Of a stretch of DNA of 64,000 nt, positions 8,609 to 17,465 are shown in pieces. How positions within the stretch are numbered: position 1 is the first letter of the stretch; each line of letters opens with the position of its first letter. Origin of the DNA: a virus; the IMG/VR virus record IMGVR_UViG_3300044697_000009, positions 21,262 to 85,261 of that record, one strand, 5' to 3'. The position numbers were made by a program, and so were the translations under genes. The notes beneath the pieces were generated by a model, which saw nothing but the letters and a program-made list of their open reading frames with translations, was not told the DNA's origin and did not search any database.

Positions 8609-10690
8609 TTATAAAATTCTAACAATAGACATTTCAAGAGCACTACCATATGCTTCGCCTAAACCGATAGAAAATGTTGGTCCACTAGTAACTTGTTGTA
8701 ACTTCAGAGTCACACTAGATGAAGTACCAGGTGCATAAATTCCTGTTATTGTTACTGGAGATCCTCCAGACCCAGAGCCACCACTGACATATACCGACAT
8801 TGGAGCAGAAACTACATTTGTTCCATCTGTTAGTTGAAACGAACACCAACCAGTTCCACCAGTAGATGAAAATGCTAAAAAAGAAACAAAATAAACAGCA
8901 CTTGAAGATGCTGGTGTAAATGTTATGCCGGGTAAAGAACTACCGGCAGCTGAAACAGTTATATTGTTTGATGTTCTTGTATTTAAAGTATCATTACCGC
9001 CAGTCAATCCGAAATCAGCATATCCTATAGTAGAACCGCCAGTCCAAAAATTGGTATGATCGAAGTATCCAGACCAATATGTATTCGTTGGATTAGAAGT
9101 TAATGTAGTCAAAAGTTGTGCTTCTGAACCACCAGATGGTTTTATATAATAATTGTTATCAGACTTTGGATAAATTGCTACATATCCAGAAGGAACTGAT
9201 GATGGAGTCGTGATTTTGTTGATGGCGATACCACCAGGAGACTGAGCCTCTATAGTACCGTTACCACCAGTCTGAAGAAGCAAGATTTCATTATTTGAAG
9301 CAACAATGCTTATCCCTGAACCACGATCTGAGACTTCATTAGTTAATATCGTGTTTTGAAATGTTTTATTACCAGCAAATGTTTGAGCCCCTGTATTAAC
9401 CATTCCTGGATTGGTAGCTGAAGCACTTTGTGCATAGAGATCGTTGCTTACGATTACTAAACCGTTACTTGACGCACTCTGTGAATCAAAAGTTCCAATT
9501 GTATTGACACCACTTCCGCCACCACCAGAACTGCCACCAAATGAATACCAATTCGTACCATCTGAGTAATAAGCCGCAGAACCGTAGTTTGAAGAAATCG
9601 TGGCACTAGAAGCACCATCAATTGTTTCTGAACTATGAGGATCAATAGTAATATTGTGTGTAGCTGAAGCGCCTTTATAGTCTTTTACATAAATTACACG
9701 ACCTGAAGTAGGACTAGGTAACGTAATAGTCGATACGGCACTACTGACATCAACATCCAAGAAATAATCAGTTGTTGAATTATCAACTGAATAACTTCCA
9801 GACACGGCATTAGTTGTAAAACGAATTCCACCTAGAAATTCATGAACTGCAGTACTACTTGCGGCACCAAGTGTGACTTGACTACTAGTAGAATTACCTA
9901 AAACAGTGTTTCCATCAGATGTCAATGCACCAGTAAATGTTTTACTGCCAGAAAAACTCTGAGTCCCAGTATTGACCAATCCAGGTTCTGTACTAGAAGC
10001 AGATTGAGTAGATAATACGTTACTAACAAGGCTTAAACCATTTGAGTTCGCGCTCTGTGAATCTAAAGCACCGATACTTGTTGGAACACTTGATATTCCA
10101 AGCATTGTGTTGACTTGTGACACTGTCAGGTCACTAGGTGAGGCTGAACTACCTGTATTATTACCCTTTAAAGTATTGGATGCCATCTGTGAGAGATTTG
10201 AATTCCCAACAGTATTAGATGCAAGATTTGCTCCGGTAATGCCAGCAGATCCTGAGAGATTTGTATTTGTCAGTCCAGTGATTGTATTACTACCGGCAGC
10301 GATTGTTTTATTAGTCAATGTATCTGTAGTATTTCTACCAACTAATGTATCAGTTGCATCGGGAAGTGTGACTGTACGATTTGCAGTTTGAACGCCAGCG
10401 AGAGTTAATTCAGTACCAGTTGTAGCACCAGAAACAGAGAAATCAATGACCTTTGTCGTATCTGTAGGATCTACGAAATCGGTATTAGAAGCGTCTAAGT
10501 CTTTATTTTGCAACCTATTAGCACCTTGATCTGCATGAGTCTCAGTTACGACTGGAGATGCATTAGTGCCGTTATGAAAATTGATTTTGTTGATTGTGTT
10601 TAAGACTTCAATCTCACCTAGTTGACTAACACTTGATGTAGACACCGGAACGACTTGAAATCCGAACATTAAACGACGTATATTAAGCAT
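8609..10690 (-). CDS. Large tail fibre protein
   Basis: The 693-residue product has typical phage fibre sequence: VTLPDATDTLVGRNTTDTLT then NKTI in the N-terminal quarter, and repeats such as NSNGLSLVSNVLSTQSAS and SSNGLVIVSNDLYAQSAS. A capping-type domain (IYVKDYKGASATHNITI, then SSETIDGASSATISSNYG) lies near residues 330-385, followed by a second fibre segment and a C-terminal beta domain ending EMSIVRIL. The internal duplication suggests growth by segment duplication. It follows the 165-residue gene with one base between them. Confidence 0.75.
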   Translation of the reverse strand: MLNIRRLMFGFQVVPVSTSSVSQLGEIEVLNTINKINFHNGTNASPVVTETHADQGANRLQNKDLDASNTDFVDPTDTTKVIDFSVSGATTGTELTLAGVQTANRTVTLPDATDTLVGRNTTDTLTNKTIAAGSNTITGLTNTNLSGSAGITGANLASNTVGNSNLSQMASNTLKGNNTGSSASPSDLTVSQVNTMLGISSVPTSIGALDSQSANSNGLSLVSNVLSTQSASSTEPGLVNTGTQSFSGSKTFTGALTSDGNTVLGNSTSSQVTLGAASSTAVHEFLGGIRFTTNAVSGSYSVDNSTTDYFLDVDVSSAVSTITLPSPTSGRVIYVKDYKGASATHNITIDPHSSETIDGASSATISSNYGSAAYYSDGTNWYSFGGSSGGGGSGVNTIGTFDSQSASSNGLVIVSNDLYAQSASATNPGMVNTGAQTFAGNKTFQNTILTNEVSDRGSGISIVASNNEILLLQTGGNGTIEAQSPGGIAINKITTPSSVPSGYVAIYPKSDNNYYIKPSGGSEAQLLTTLTSNPTNTYWSGYFDHTNFWTGGSTIGYADFGLTGGNDTLNTRTSNNITVSAAGSSLPGITFTPASSSAVYFVSFLAFSSTGGTGWCSFQLTDGTNVVSAPMSVYVSGGSGSGGSPVTITGIYAPGTSSSVTLKLQQVTSGPTFSIGLGEAYGSALEMSIVRIL

Positions 10691-10691
10691 A

Positions 10692-11189
10692 TTAATCCGT
10701 AATCAAGAGTGATTTAGCTGTGTAACCAATCGTACCTGAATGATTAGATCCAGTAATACTGGTAGATGAGAATTGGACTTGACCCAAGTCTGTAATAGAG
10801 AATGTAACGTCTCCGTTGCCCGTATATTCCCTTGACATTTCCCATTTATTACCAGTAGGATTATTAGGATTGTATATAACTTCTAAAGTCCCAAACTCCG
10901 ATACTGTCGTAGCACCTGATCCAGTTGTAGATCTATAAACAGTGTATTGAACTGCTGCACCTTGTACTGCCGCAACCGGGAAGGCTAAAGCTGGTAAACT
11001 AACATTTGTATTAACATTAGCGACCATTGTATAGATTTGAGGAGGAATATCGTAAGGACCTGCAACTGATGCAAGAGCATCTGCCGTTAATTCAGCGAAC
11101 TGAGTAATAGCAGGCGCCCAGTTTGGGGAATCAGCAGATACGGGGAATTGTATAGGAGTTCCAGATATAGTAACAGTGATTGGCATCAA
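10692..11189 (-). CDS. Structural-region protein of unknown function
   Basis: The 165-residue product starts MMPITVTISGTPIQFPVSAD and looks all-beta, with conserved-looking runs PQIYTMVANVNTNVSLPALAF and AVQYTVYRSTTG. A candidate late-promoter motif lies 28 bases upstream of the start, so this gene probably heads the fibre/adaptor/nozzle transcription unit that follows the inserted HNH gene. It may be a fibre-attachment or neck protein, but no family is recognised. Confidence 0.7.
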   Translation of the reverse strand: MMPITVTISGTPIQFPVSADSPNWAPAITQFAELTADALASVAGPYDIPPQIYTMVANVNTNVSLPALAFPVAAVQGAAVQYTVYRSTTGSGATTVSEFGTLEVIYNPNNPTGNKWEMSREYTGNGDVTFSITDLGQVQFSSTSITGSNHSGTIGYTAKSLLITD

Positions 11190-11216
11190 TAACCTATAGT
11201 AGAAAAGAGATCTACT

Positions 11217-11229
11217 ATATAGTTATTAA
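11217..11229 (-). promoter_or_regulatory. Candidate late promoter motif
   Basis: Read leftward this is TTAATAACTATAT, one of five strong copies found upstream of leftward genes. It lies between the stop of the HNH gene and the start at 11189, so it would restart late transcription after the insertion. Confidence 0.55.
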
Positions 11230-11231
11230 CT

Positions 11232-12731
11232 TTATGATCTTTTAGGATAAGGAAAATTTGTCCAGGTTTTTTCTAGTTTCTCGTATTTATTTTTCTTTAA
11301 TAAAAGCACATACTTACCTTTTTTAGGTTTCTTTTTAATCGGTAAGTCCTTGTATTGTAGTCTTGCGTATTCATCAAGGAGTTGTTTCACCTCCAATGGC
11401 ATAGCCTTCCTGTTTTGAAACCCTCCTTCAGTATTCCATTCTGGAAGCCATTCTATACCTAGGTCTTTAGCATATTTTTTCATGCTAGATGTTCTTGTAA
11501 AATGCCGTTCAGTTACTTCTTTACCATCTTTAACATAGACCTGGGTTGATCCATAGTTTTTACCTAAGTAATCAAAATTACAAGCCTGGTATATAGTTCC
11601 TATTTCACCTGCATCAGGATCGCTATAAGCCGTAAATATACGTTTTTCTGTATTATTCACCATCCATCTACAACTAAACATAACTAGCCGTGAGCCTAAA
11701 TTCTTCGGAGTCCAGCTAGCGCAGGCTCCTCGTTGAATCAAGGCTTCTAATTTCTTATCGAATTGATAGCTATTAGGCTCAGCTATCATCACGACTCCGC
11801 CTAATAACCCGTTGTATCTAGCTGTAAACACGTATCTAACGCCAAATCCACAAGTCCCAAGCCATTCGTATCTTTCAATAAACTTTCTATGTTCATCCGT
11901 AATCTTTTCTTGAGCTAAAACGAATTCACTAGCTTTTACGTTTAAAGGCATTCCATTTTTGATGTCTTCTTTAAGTAGTTGATCTCTCTTAAGTTTTTGC
12001 CAACATACATTTTTTGGAAGACTATCTTTTTTAATATTTCTATTATAGTCGGAAAACTCAGGTTTTAAATTAGTGTAATGACATAATTCGTACATCTGTT
12101 GTTCGGTTCTAACTTTAGATAAAGGAATAACGTGATCTATATCCCATATTTCACCGTAGTTATCCCAAGTCATATTAGGTTGGAATTGAGACTCCAGATA
12201 CATTTTAAGTTCTTCTAGAGTACATCCTATGTATTCAGAAAAATGAGTGTCCTTTTTCCAAGACGTTCGTTTTAATGCGTAATATAACCTATTTCTGAGT
12301 CTTCGGCTTAATTTATAGAATAAATCATTTTTTTCTCGATCTTTTCTATAAGACCGTCTTTTTATTCTAATTATAGGCTTATTATCATGGTAATATTGTC
12401 TAGTTCTTTGTTTTATATTTTCTTTTTTAGATTCATAATATTTTTTAGTATTTATAGATCTGCATTCTTTACATTGTGTACATAATCCATCCGGATTGTT
12501 TTTATCTTTAGTAAAGTATTCGGCGGGTTTTTGAATGCCACAAGTTCTACAAATTTTTGAAGAAACTGATATAGAATTATTTTTTGGATTATTTAGACGA
12601 CGAATTCTTTTTTTCTTAGAACCGCAATTTCTGCAATATGTTCTATATCCGTCTTTAGTTAAACTATGTTTATTGAATTCACTTATATTATATTCTGTAT
12701 GACATAATGTACATGTTTTTCGATCAATCAT
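11232..12731 (-). CDS. HNH endonuclease fused to a Mom-like (GNAT) domain
   Basis: The 499-residue product has two zinc-ribbon-like Cys clusters in the first 100 residues (CTLCHTEY and YCRNCG, then CRTCGIQK and CTQCKEC), a basic linker, and an HNH core around residues 195-230 (WDIDHVIPLS, then YTNLKPEFSDYN). Residues about 275-499 are a separate domain with FIERYEWLGTCGFGVRYVF, RGACASWTPKNLGS, AYSDPDAGEIGTIYQACNF and a terminal YPKRS. This resembles GNAT-fold proteins of the phage Mom type, which modify DNA adenine. The gene sits alone between the capsid terminator and a late promoter, with its own sigma70-type promoter, as expected for a mobile homing-type insertion. HNH is clear; the Mom-like assignment is from memory of the family pattern. 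Confidence 0.7.
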   Translation of the reverse strand: MIDRKTCTLCHTEYNISEFNKHSLTKDGYRTYCRNCGSKKKRIRRLNNPKNNSISVSSKICRTCGIQKPAEYFTKDKNNPDGLCTQCKECRSINTKKYYESKKENIKQRTRQYYHDNKPIIRIKRRSYRKDREKNDLFYKLSRRLRNRLYYALKRTSWKKDTHFSEYIGCTLEELKMYLESQFQPNMTWDNYGEIWDIDHVIPLSKVRTEQQMYELCHYTNLKPEFSDYNRNIKKDSLPKNVCWQKLKRDQLLKEDIKNGMPLNVKASEFVLAQEKITDEHRKFIERYEWLGTCGFGVRYVFTARYNGLLGGVVMIAEPNSYQFDKKLEALIQRGACASWTPKNLGSRLVMFSCRWMVNNTEKRIFTAYSDPDAGEIGTIYQACNFDYLGKNYGSTQVYVKDGKEVTERHFTRTSSMKKYAKDLGIEWLPEWNTEGGFQNRKAMPLEVKQLLDEYARLQYKDLPIKKKPKKGKYVLLLKKNKYEKLEKTWTNFPYPKRS

Positions 12732-12737
12732 ACATAC

Positions 12738-12766
12738 ACTATATCACAAGTTATATAAAAAGTCAA
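12738..12766 (-). promoter_or_regulatory. Sigma70-type promoter for the HNH/Mom-like gene
   Basis: Read leftward, TTGACT at 12766-12761 and TATAGT at 12743-12738 are separated by 17 bases. Transcription would begin within a base or so of the ATG at 12731, so the mRNA would be leaderless or nearly so. Three other places in the window have the same TTGAC-N17-TATAGT layout. Confidence 0.75.
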
Positions 12767-12781
12767 GTGTTTTTTGCATGA

Positions 12782-12816
12782 ATTATATAAAAAAGAGGGG
12801 GCTGTTAACCCCCTCT
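12782..12816 (-). terminator. Rho-independent terminator after the capsid gene
   Basis: Read leftward, AGAGGGGG at 12816-12809 pairs perfectly with CCCCCTCT at 12801-12794 around a 7-base loop and is followed by a run of T residues. It lies 14 bases beyond the capsid stop and is the clearest terminator in the window. Confidence 0.92.
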
Positions 12817-12829
12817 AGATACTGAGGAA

Positions 12830-14071
12830 TTAGGTATTTACGATGTTGTTGACCAATACGTTTCTACCTGGGGCCATGCAAAATATCGCCTGATCCGAGT
12901 AGAGACGGAGTTCATAGGCTGCAGAGTTTTCCAAATCGCGGAAAAACTCTTCACCTTGACCAGGTCGTTTAAACGTCATATCAGTTGAACCAACTCGGAA
13001 CCATTCTTCCATAGCAAGGATATAAGCATAACCTTGTTTAACGTAGATAGAAGGCTCGATTTCGATCTCACCGTTTTGTGAGAAGAAACGGAGAGCTTTC
13101 CCACCGTTTTGGAGTTGAACAGAAGAATACGATTCGTCGTATCTGCGGAGAGCAGCTTGGTCAGACAGAACGTTTGACCAGGTACGAGGATTCAAGAGAG
13201 CCAAGACGTTACCATCGAGACCTTTTTCAACTGCACGAGCAGTCGCATAGTTCAAGATGTTAAACGAAAGAGCGGAACTTGAAGCGGAATACGTATTACC
13301 TTTCCAGAGGTTAAACTGAGCCGCGTTGATATTAAACAACGTAGTTTGATTCGTAAGAATCATATGGATACCAGGAAATTCGTTACCATAAGCGCCAGCG
13401 TGCCAGATAACGTCGTTAGTCTGAACGCCAGTAGCGTTAGTTGACAATGTAACGGTTTGAGCCGTCATATCAACAGCGGAAACTGAGAAGTTCCCACGAG
13501 ATGTCGAACCGTTGCTGGAACGAATCTCAATCGGCATACCTTCAGCACCAGCCCAGATACCAGGAGCCCATTCAGACGTAGTGATTGTAAGAACAGCGCC
13601 AGACGTACTAGCGATGGTCGCGTAACCAACTTGTCCATAGAGCATCTCGATTTCGAGCTTTTTAGCCATAGAACGGAGCATGTTGGCAACGAGGAATTTC
13701 GTCGCATCCATGAACGCTTTTTGACCACCAAGGGCTGCACGAGAAGCAGCGGCATAACCGAGCAGTGAACGAAGCACTACAGGATTACCACGGACTTGAG
13801 CATCCTTGATTTGACCAGCGATAGGAGCATTCAAATTGAAAGCATCTTCATCACTAGCAGCAAAGGTGATACCATGTTCCAGACCCAAGATAACAGGTTG
13901 ATGGTAAAGGTTACCAGGCTGTTTATCTTTAGACAGGAACTTGATTTTATTCATGAGCTTAACTCCATCAGGAATCAGCTCGCCAAGTTTATCAGCGTAG
14001 GTTTCTTTGAAGAAACCGTTAAGGGTACCAACCGAGTTATTCGGGGTACCAAATGTATTTGCACTCGCCAT
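12830..14071 (-). CDS. Major capsid protein (HK97-fold type)
   Basis: The 413-residue product follows the scaffold gene and one small gene, and ends at a strong terminator, the usual layout for an abundant capsid protein. Features typical of HK97-fold capsid proteins include a long helix region (FLVANMLRSMAKKLEIEMLYG, residues about 125-145), a beta-rich central domain, PGIHMIL, and the C-terminal part (FRDLENSAAYELRLYSD). The N-terminal segment, residues 16-45, recurs in an early protein encoded at 41730-42044, and the first residues resemble those of the 75-residue protein at 15755-15982. Codon use appears more GC-rich than its neighbours, as in highly expressed genes. Confidence 0.85.
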   Translation of the reverse strand: MASANTFGTPNNSVGTLNGFFKETYADKLGELIPDGVKLMNKIKFLSKDKQPGNLYHQPVILGLEHGITFAASDEDAFNLNAPIAGQIKDAQVRGNPVVLRSLLGYAAASRAALGGQKAFMDATKFLVANMLRSMAKKLEIEMLYGQVGYATIASTSGAVLTITTSEWAPGIWAGAEGMPIEIRSSNGSTSRGNFSVSAVDMTAQTVTLSTNATGVQTNDVIWHAGAYGNEFPGIHMILTNQTTLFNINAAQFNLWKGNTYSASSSALSFNILNYATARAVEKGLDGNVLALLNPRTWSNVLSDQAALRRYDESYSSVQLQNGGKALRFFSQNGEIEIEPSIYVKQGYAYILAMEEWFRVGSTDMTFKRPGQGEEFFRDLENSAAYELRLYSDQAIFCMAPGRNVLVNNIVNT

Positions 14072-14089
14072 TTTCTATACTCCTTAAAA

Positions 14090-14569
14090 TTAATAGCTTT
14101 CGCCGCTAGAGGTTGCAGGTTCTGTAACGTATTCGACTTCGACACAGCCGTTAAGAGTGTTTGAAGTAGCGATAGATACAGAAGCTACGCAATCCAACAT
14201 CATATCGGAACCGTTACTAGCGATAGGACCGCCAGCATCTTCAGACAATTTGTATAAAACTCCGGTAACGACATCGGCACAACGAAGGCTGACTATCTTT
14301 TGTACGGGTTCTCTAATTTTGACCAAAATATTAAAGGTCCCGGACGAGTCAACGGGTGAAGTGGAATAATTTGCAGTTTCTCCAGAATCCAAAGCGGAAG
14401 TGATTTGATCGACACCTTGTGTCCTGATAAACAGGATGGCAGGTTCGTCACAACTCACTGAAACGCTAGCTGAAGAAGCATTCCCAACGATCACGAAGGG
14501 AATTGAGACTTTTTGAACTTTAAGTTGTCTTTGTAACGTAAGTTCATTACTAGCTTGATATTGAGACAT
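14090..14569 (-). CDS. Putative head decoration or capsid-adjacent protein
   Basis: The start at 14569 (MSQYQASNELTLQRQ) is preferred over an upstream codon at 14644 because AAGGA lies about 8 bases before it. The 159-residue product looks all-beta and has no clear family motif. It lies between scaffold and major capsid genes, a common position for head decoration or completion proteins. That role is inferred from position only. Confidence 0.7.
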   Translation of the reverse strand: MSQYQASNELTLQRQLKVQKVSIPFVIVGNASSASVSVSCDEPAILFIRTQGVDQITSALDSGETANYSTSPVDSSGTFNILVKIREPVQKIVSLRCADVVTGVLYKLSEDAGGPIASNGSDMMLDCVASVSIATSNTLNGCVEVEYVTEPATSSGESY

Positions 14570-14644
14570 CTTGTCTTTCCTTCTAAAATAGGTTAATACA
14601 ATGAAATTAAACCCTATTTCTTCCCGTTGGATGTCCACGCCCAA

Positions 14645-14766
14645 TTAAGGTAACGCAGAGTCTACTAAGCAAATACTTTAGTGCTTACACATATAGTTAT
14701 TAGAAATTATATAATATTTTGGTATATTTTTTGCTTACCATAGGATTATATAATGATTCTGAGGAT
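14645..14766 (-). promoter_or_regulatory. Leader with hairpin and late promoter motif
   Basis: This gene-free gap carries the late motif at 14691-14703 (TAATAACTATAT leftward). Downstream of it, the leader can form a hairpin between TAAGCA and TGCTTA near 14665-14686. It probably directs high-level transcription of the decoration and capsid genes; the hairpin may stabilise the mRNA. Confidence 0.5.
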
Positions 14767-15672
14767 TTACACCCCAAAAAAGGTTTTGAAATTTACTTTC
14801 TTACCAGTTTCTTTAGGTTCTGCTTTTTTACCAACATCGAGAGTTTTGTTGGAACCAACGGCGACTTTTTCTTTCGCCCTAGCAACATTTTTCTTTCTAA
14901 TGCTGTTAATTTTGTCCTTACCAACAAGTTTCTCTACGACTTCATCAGGCATTACCTGAAACATGGACTTTAAGTCTTCCATTACTTCTTCACGAACCAA
15001 TGGAATAACGTCTTCTGGGAGGACGTCTTTACCATTTTGAAGCCCAACAAGCATATAATCTGCAATCTTTTTAACTATATACGGGGATTTAGGAAGATCA
15101 GTTTTTTGAAGTGCTTGATCCATAAGGATGTCATAACGTTCATATTGTTCTTCTGTAAGTCTTTGTTTTTGTTCTTCTAATGCAGCTTGCTTTTCTCTTT
15201 CACGTTCTTCTTTTAAGGCTTTAAGCTCAGCTTCAAGTTTTTCTTTAGCAAGTTGTTCAGGAGATTTCTTAGAGTCAGCAATTTCTTTCTCAATGATATC
15301 AGCTGCTAGTTTTTTAACATCTAGACCGATATGAGGGTCTGAAAGAACACGAGCTGGATCTTTTCGTAAATCTTCAATGAATTTAACTACTTCCTTTTGA
15401 AGACTTGAGAATTCTTCCATCCGTTTACCAGCGACTTTTGCCATCTGGAGTTGACGAGTGATGTATTCATCGTCATTTGGATCGAATTCTTCCTCGAATT
15501 CTTCACCGTCGACTTTGAGTTTAAATTTTCTTTTAGAAGGTGTGGAAGATTGAGCTGGTTTAGTCTGAGCTTGAGTTTCCTGAGTAGTTTCAGGGGTTTC
15601 AGCCGCAGTGTCTTGTGTTTCAATACTATCTGTTGCTTCTGGCGCCGCAGGAGCGGCTTGATCTTGTGCCAT
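14767..15672 (-). CDS. Capsid scaffolding protein
   Basis: The 301-residue product has an Ala/Pro/Gln/Thr-rich N-terminus, then a long Glu/Lys-rich helical region (LEAELKALKEERERE, residues about 145-180, likely coiled coil), and a basic C-terminus (FKTFFGV at the end). This composition and its place upstream of the major capsid gene are typical of scaffolding proteins, whose basic C-terminal helix binds the capsid protein. No protease gene is evident beside it, so the scaffold may leave the head intact. That last point is inference. Confidence 0.75.
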   Translation of the reverse strand: MAQDQAAPAAPEATDSIETQDTAAETPETTQETQAQTKPAQSSTPSKRKFKLKVDGEEFEEEFDPNDDEYITRQLQMAKVAGKRMEEFSSLQKEVVKFIEDLRKDPARVLSDPHIGLDVKKLAADIIEKEIADSKKSPEQLAKEKLEAELKALKEEREREKQAALEEQKQRLTEEQYERYDILMDQALQKTDLPKSPYIVKKIADYMLVGLQNGKDVLPEDVIPLVREEVMEDLKSMFQVMPDEVVEKLVGKDKINSIRKKNVARAKEKVAVGSNKTLDVGKKAEPKETGKKVNFKTFFGV

Positions 15673-15754
15673 GGTTTAATTCCTTTCGTCCCGTCCATTG
15701 GATAGGGAGAATAATACCGTCCCGAAATTGGGATAGGTCAATAATTCTAGAGAG

Positions 15755-15982
15755 TTATACGGCTACACCTTTTTTACCTTTGATATTCAGATACGATTTA
15801 TCCTTTAAAGCCTTCATTGGGTCTTGAGAAGCCTTAGCTTCGGCAGTAGCTTTGCCAGGATTGATTAAATCTTGTACCCTAGTGAATTTCTTAGGTTTTT
15901 CTTTCTCTTTTTTCTTACTTGAATCACTATAAGTTTCTTTCATGTCAGGTAACAAACCGTTAAAAGTGTTTATGGATGCCAT
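15755..15982 (-). CDS. Small basic protein with capsid-like N-terminus
   Basis: The 75-residue product begins MASINTFNGLLPDMKETYSD, which resembles the capsid protein's start (MASANTF, then NGFFKETYAD). The rest is Lys-rich and probably disordered (KKKEKEKPKKF, ending IKGKKGVAV). AGGA lies before the ATG, and a late promoter motif is 22 bases upstream. The shared N-terminus suggests it interacts with the same partner as the capsid arm, perhaps in assembly. That is inference. Confidence 0.7.
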   Translation of the reverse strand: MASINTFNGLLPDMKETYSDSSKKKEKEKPKKFTRVQDLINPGKATAEAKASQDPMKALKDKSYLNIKGKKGVAV

Positions 15983-16133
15983 ATATAATAATTCCTGTCT
16001 GTAATATAGTTATTAAAACTAAAGCAATCGTGAATAGTTTTAATCTTTTATGTCTTTTGATGTATTTATCTTGTTTTATATTCAAAGTATGATGAGATTT
16101 TTGTGGATTCGAATTAAATATGATTTTACCCAT
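15960..16133 (-). CDS. Small single-span membrane protein
   Basis: This 57-residue frame starts at the ATG at 16133, overlapping the upstream stop by one base (TAATG), and overlaps the next start by 23 bases. The product has a basic N-terminus (HKRLK) followed by one membrane span (LFTIALVLITILQTGIIIYG, about residues 33-52). A late promoter motif is embedded in the codons for LITI. No family is recognised; it may be a holin-like or membrane-adaptor protein. Confidence 0.6.
   Translation of the reverse strand: MGKIIFNSNPQKSHHTLNIKQDKYIKRHKRLKLFTIALVLITILQTGIIIYGIHKHF
16004..16017 (-). promoter_or_regulatory. Candidate late promoter motif
   Basis: Read leftward this is TTTAATAACTATAT, followed 22 bases later by the start of the 75-residue gene, with AGGA in between. 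It lies inside the upstream membrane-protein frame and could drive the scaffold/capsid unit. Confidence 0.55.
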
Positions 16134-16471
16134 TATAAATTACCTACTGCTTGAATAATTTGGTTTTTCATGTATTGAATTCTGTCTGGAGTTAAATAAG
16201 GTGACATTTGTGGAGTTATTTCAACATAACTCAATGCATCAAACGCCAACCAAAGAAGCCCTTGACTTCCATAAAGATTTACTTCTTGTAGAGCTAATTC
16301 TATTTCATTTGCAATTGTTGAACTCATGCCCATAGCCATGTTTTCAGCACCAAATTGTTGTACCATTCCAGTCCATGCGGCTTGTGCTTCTTGAACTTTT
16401 TCTAATGCCGTGTTGTATTGTGTTTGATTCAAATTAAAGTATGTAGGATTTCCATTATATCCGCACGCCAT
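16133..16471 (-). CDS. Small helical structural-region protein
   Basis: The start at 16471 (MACGYNGNPTYFNLNQTQY) is chosen because GAGG precedes it by 7 bases; a second ATG at 16483 lacks such a site. The 112-residue product is mostly helical (ALEKVQEAQAAWTGMVQQFG) and is not recognised. It follows the glycine-rich adhesin genes and is coupled to the membrane-protein gene downstream. Confidence 0.7.
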   Translation of the reverse strand: MACGYNGNPTYFNLNQTQYNTALEKVQEAQAAWTGMVQQFGAENMAMGMSSTIANEIELALQEVNLYGSQGLLWLAFDALSYVEITPQMSPYLTPDRIQYMKNQIIQAVGNL

Positions 16472-16472
16472 T

Positions 16473-17465
16473 TCATTCCTCATATTCTATTACAACTAAA
16501 CCAGGAGATCCTGAACCACCATTTCCCGCATTGCCTCCAGCTCCACCACCTGCAGTACCGGCGCCACCTCCGCCACCTCCTCCGCCACCACCACCACCAC
16601 GTCCTCCAACTCCAGCTGTACCAGATGTCGCATTAGTACCAGTACCTCCTGTACCAGATGCTACTCCAGTTCCACCATTACCACCATTTCCAGCATTACC
16701 ACCTGAAGGAGAAGGTAAATTTCCTAATGTAAATTCATCTCCAATACCACCTACACCGCCTGCACCACCTCCGCCTCCACCACCAGAAGAACTATTTCCA
16801 GTTCCACCTGTACCAGCTGTACCAACTACAGGAGCAGTAAATGAATTTCCATAAAAAAAACTACTACTAGCAGGAGTTGCTGGAGTTCCGCCATTATTAC
16901 CACTTGCTCCTGTAGAACTAGCGCCACCAGCTCCAGATCCAGAAGCTGCTGTTTGTGAACTAGGTGTATATAACAAACCATAACTTGTTGATGCCGCAGC
17001 TCCGCCTATACCCCCGGCACCTCCAACTGATGCGGATGATGCTATTAAACCTCTAGTGCCATTACTACCACCTGTTCCACCTAATGTTGTAGATACAAGT
17101 CCAACGATTGCCGATAATCCACCTTGACCACCTGAACTCCCATTTGTTCCATCGGCTGGAGTACTTGCTCCTCCAGTTCCTGCAGTTCCACCACTACCAC
17201 CGGAACCGACAGTAATTGTATATGTTGTACCAGGAGTAACAGCTAATGAAACTTCTATAAATGAAGTTGGCCCACCTCCACCTCCACCATTTCCACCGCC
17301 TCCACCACCGCGATTTGTATTTATTTGACTTCCCGCACCACCACCACCTCCACCTCCACCACCAGCTCCTGGACGTAAGAAAGCTTTTATACACGTTACT
17401 CCCGCAGGACATGTCCACGTTCCTGATGTAATAAATGTTTCATATATTTTTCTTGTTTGAGGCAT
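16473..17465 (-). CDS. Glycine-rich adhesin-like protein, copy 1
   Basis: The 330-residue product starts with a small domain (FITSGTWTCPAGVTCIKAFL) and then has long glycine runs (positions about 33-65 and 285-310) separated by TPGTTYTITVGSGGSGG. It ends GLVVIEYEE. Glycine-rich domains with a GTWTxPAGV start are common in phage tip proteins. Stacked polyglycine II helices are known in gp38-type adhesins of T-even phages and set receptor specificity. Two paralogues lie just upstream. The role as a receptor-binding tip is inferred. Confidence 0.75.
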   Translation of the reverse strand: MPQTRKIYETFITSGTWTCPAGVTCIKAFLRPGAGGGGGGGGGAGSQINTNRGGGGGGNGGGGGGPTSFIEVSLAVTPGTTYTITVGSGGSGGTAGTGGASTPADGTNGSSGGQGGLSAIVGLVSTTLGGTGGSNGTRGLIASSASVGGAGGIGGAAASTSYGLLYTPSSQTAASGSGAGGASSTGASGNNGGTPATPASSSFFYGNSFTAPVVGTAGTGGTGNSSSGGGGGGGAGGVGGIGDEFTLGNLPSPSGGNAGNGGNGGTGVASGTGGTGTNATSGTAGVGGRGGGGGGGGGGGGAGTAGGGAGGNAGNGGSGSPGLVVIEYEE

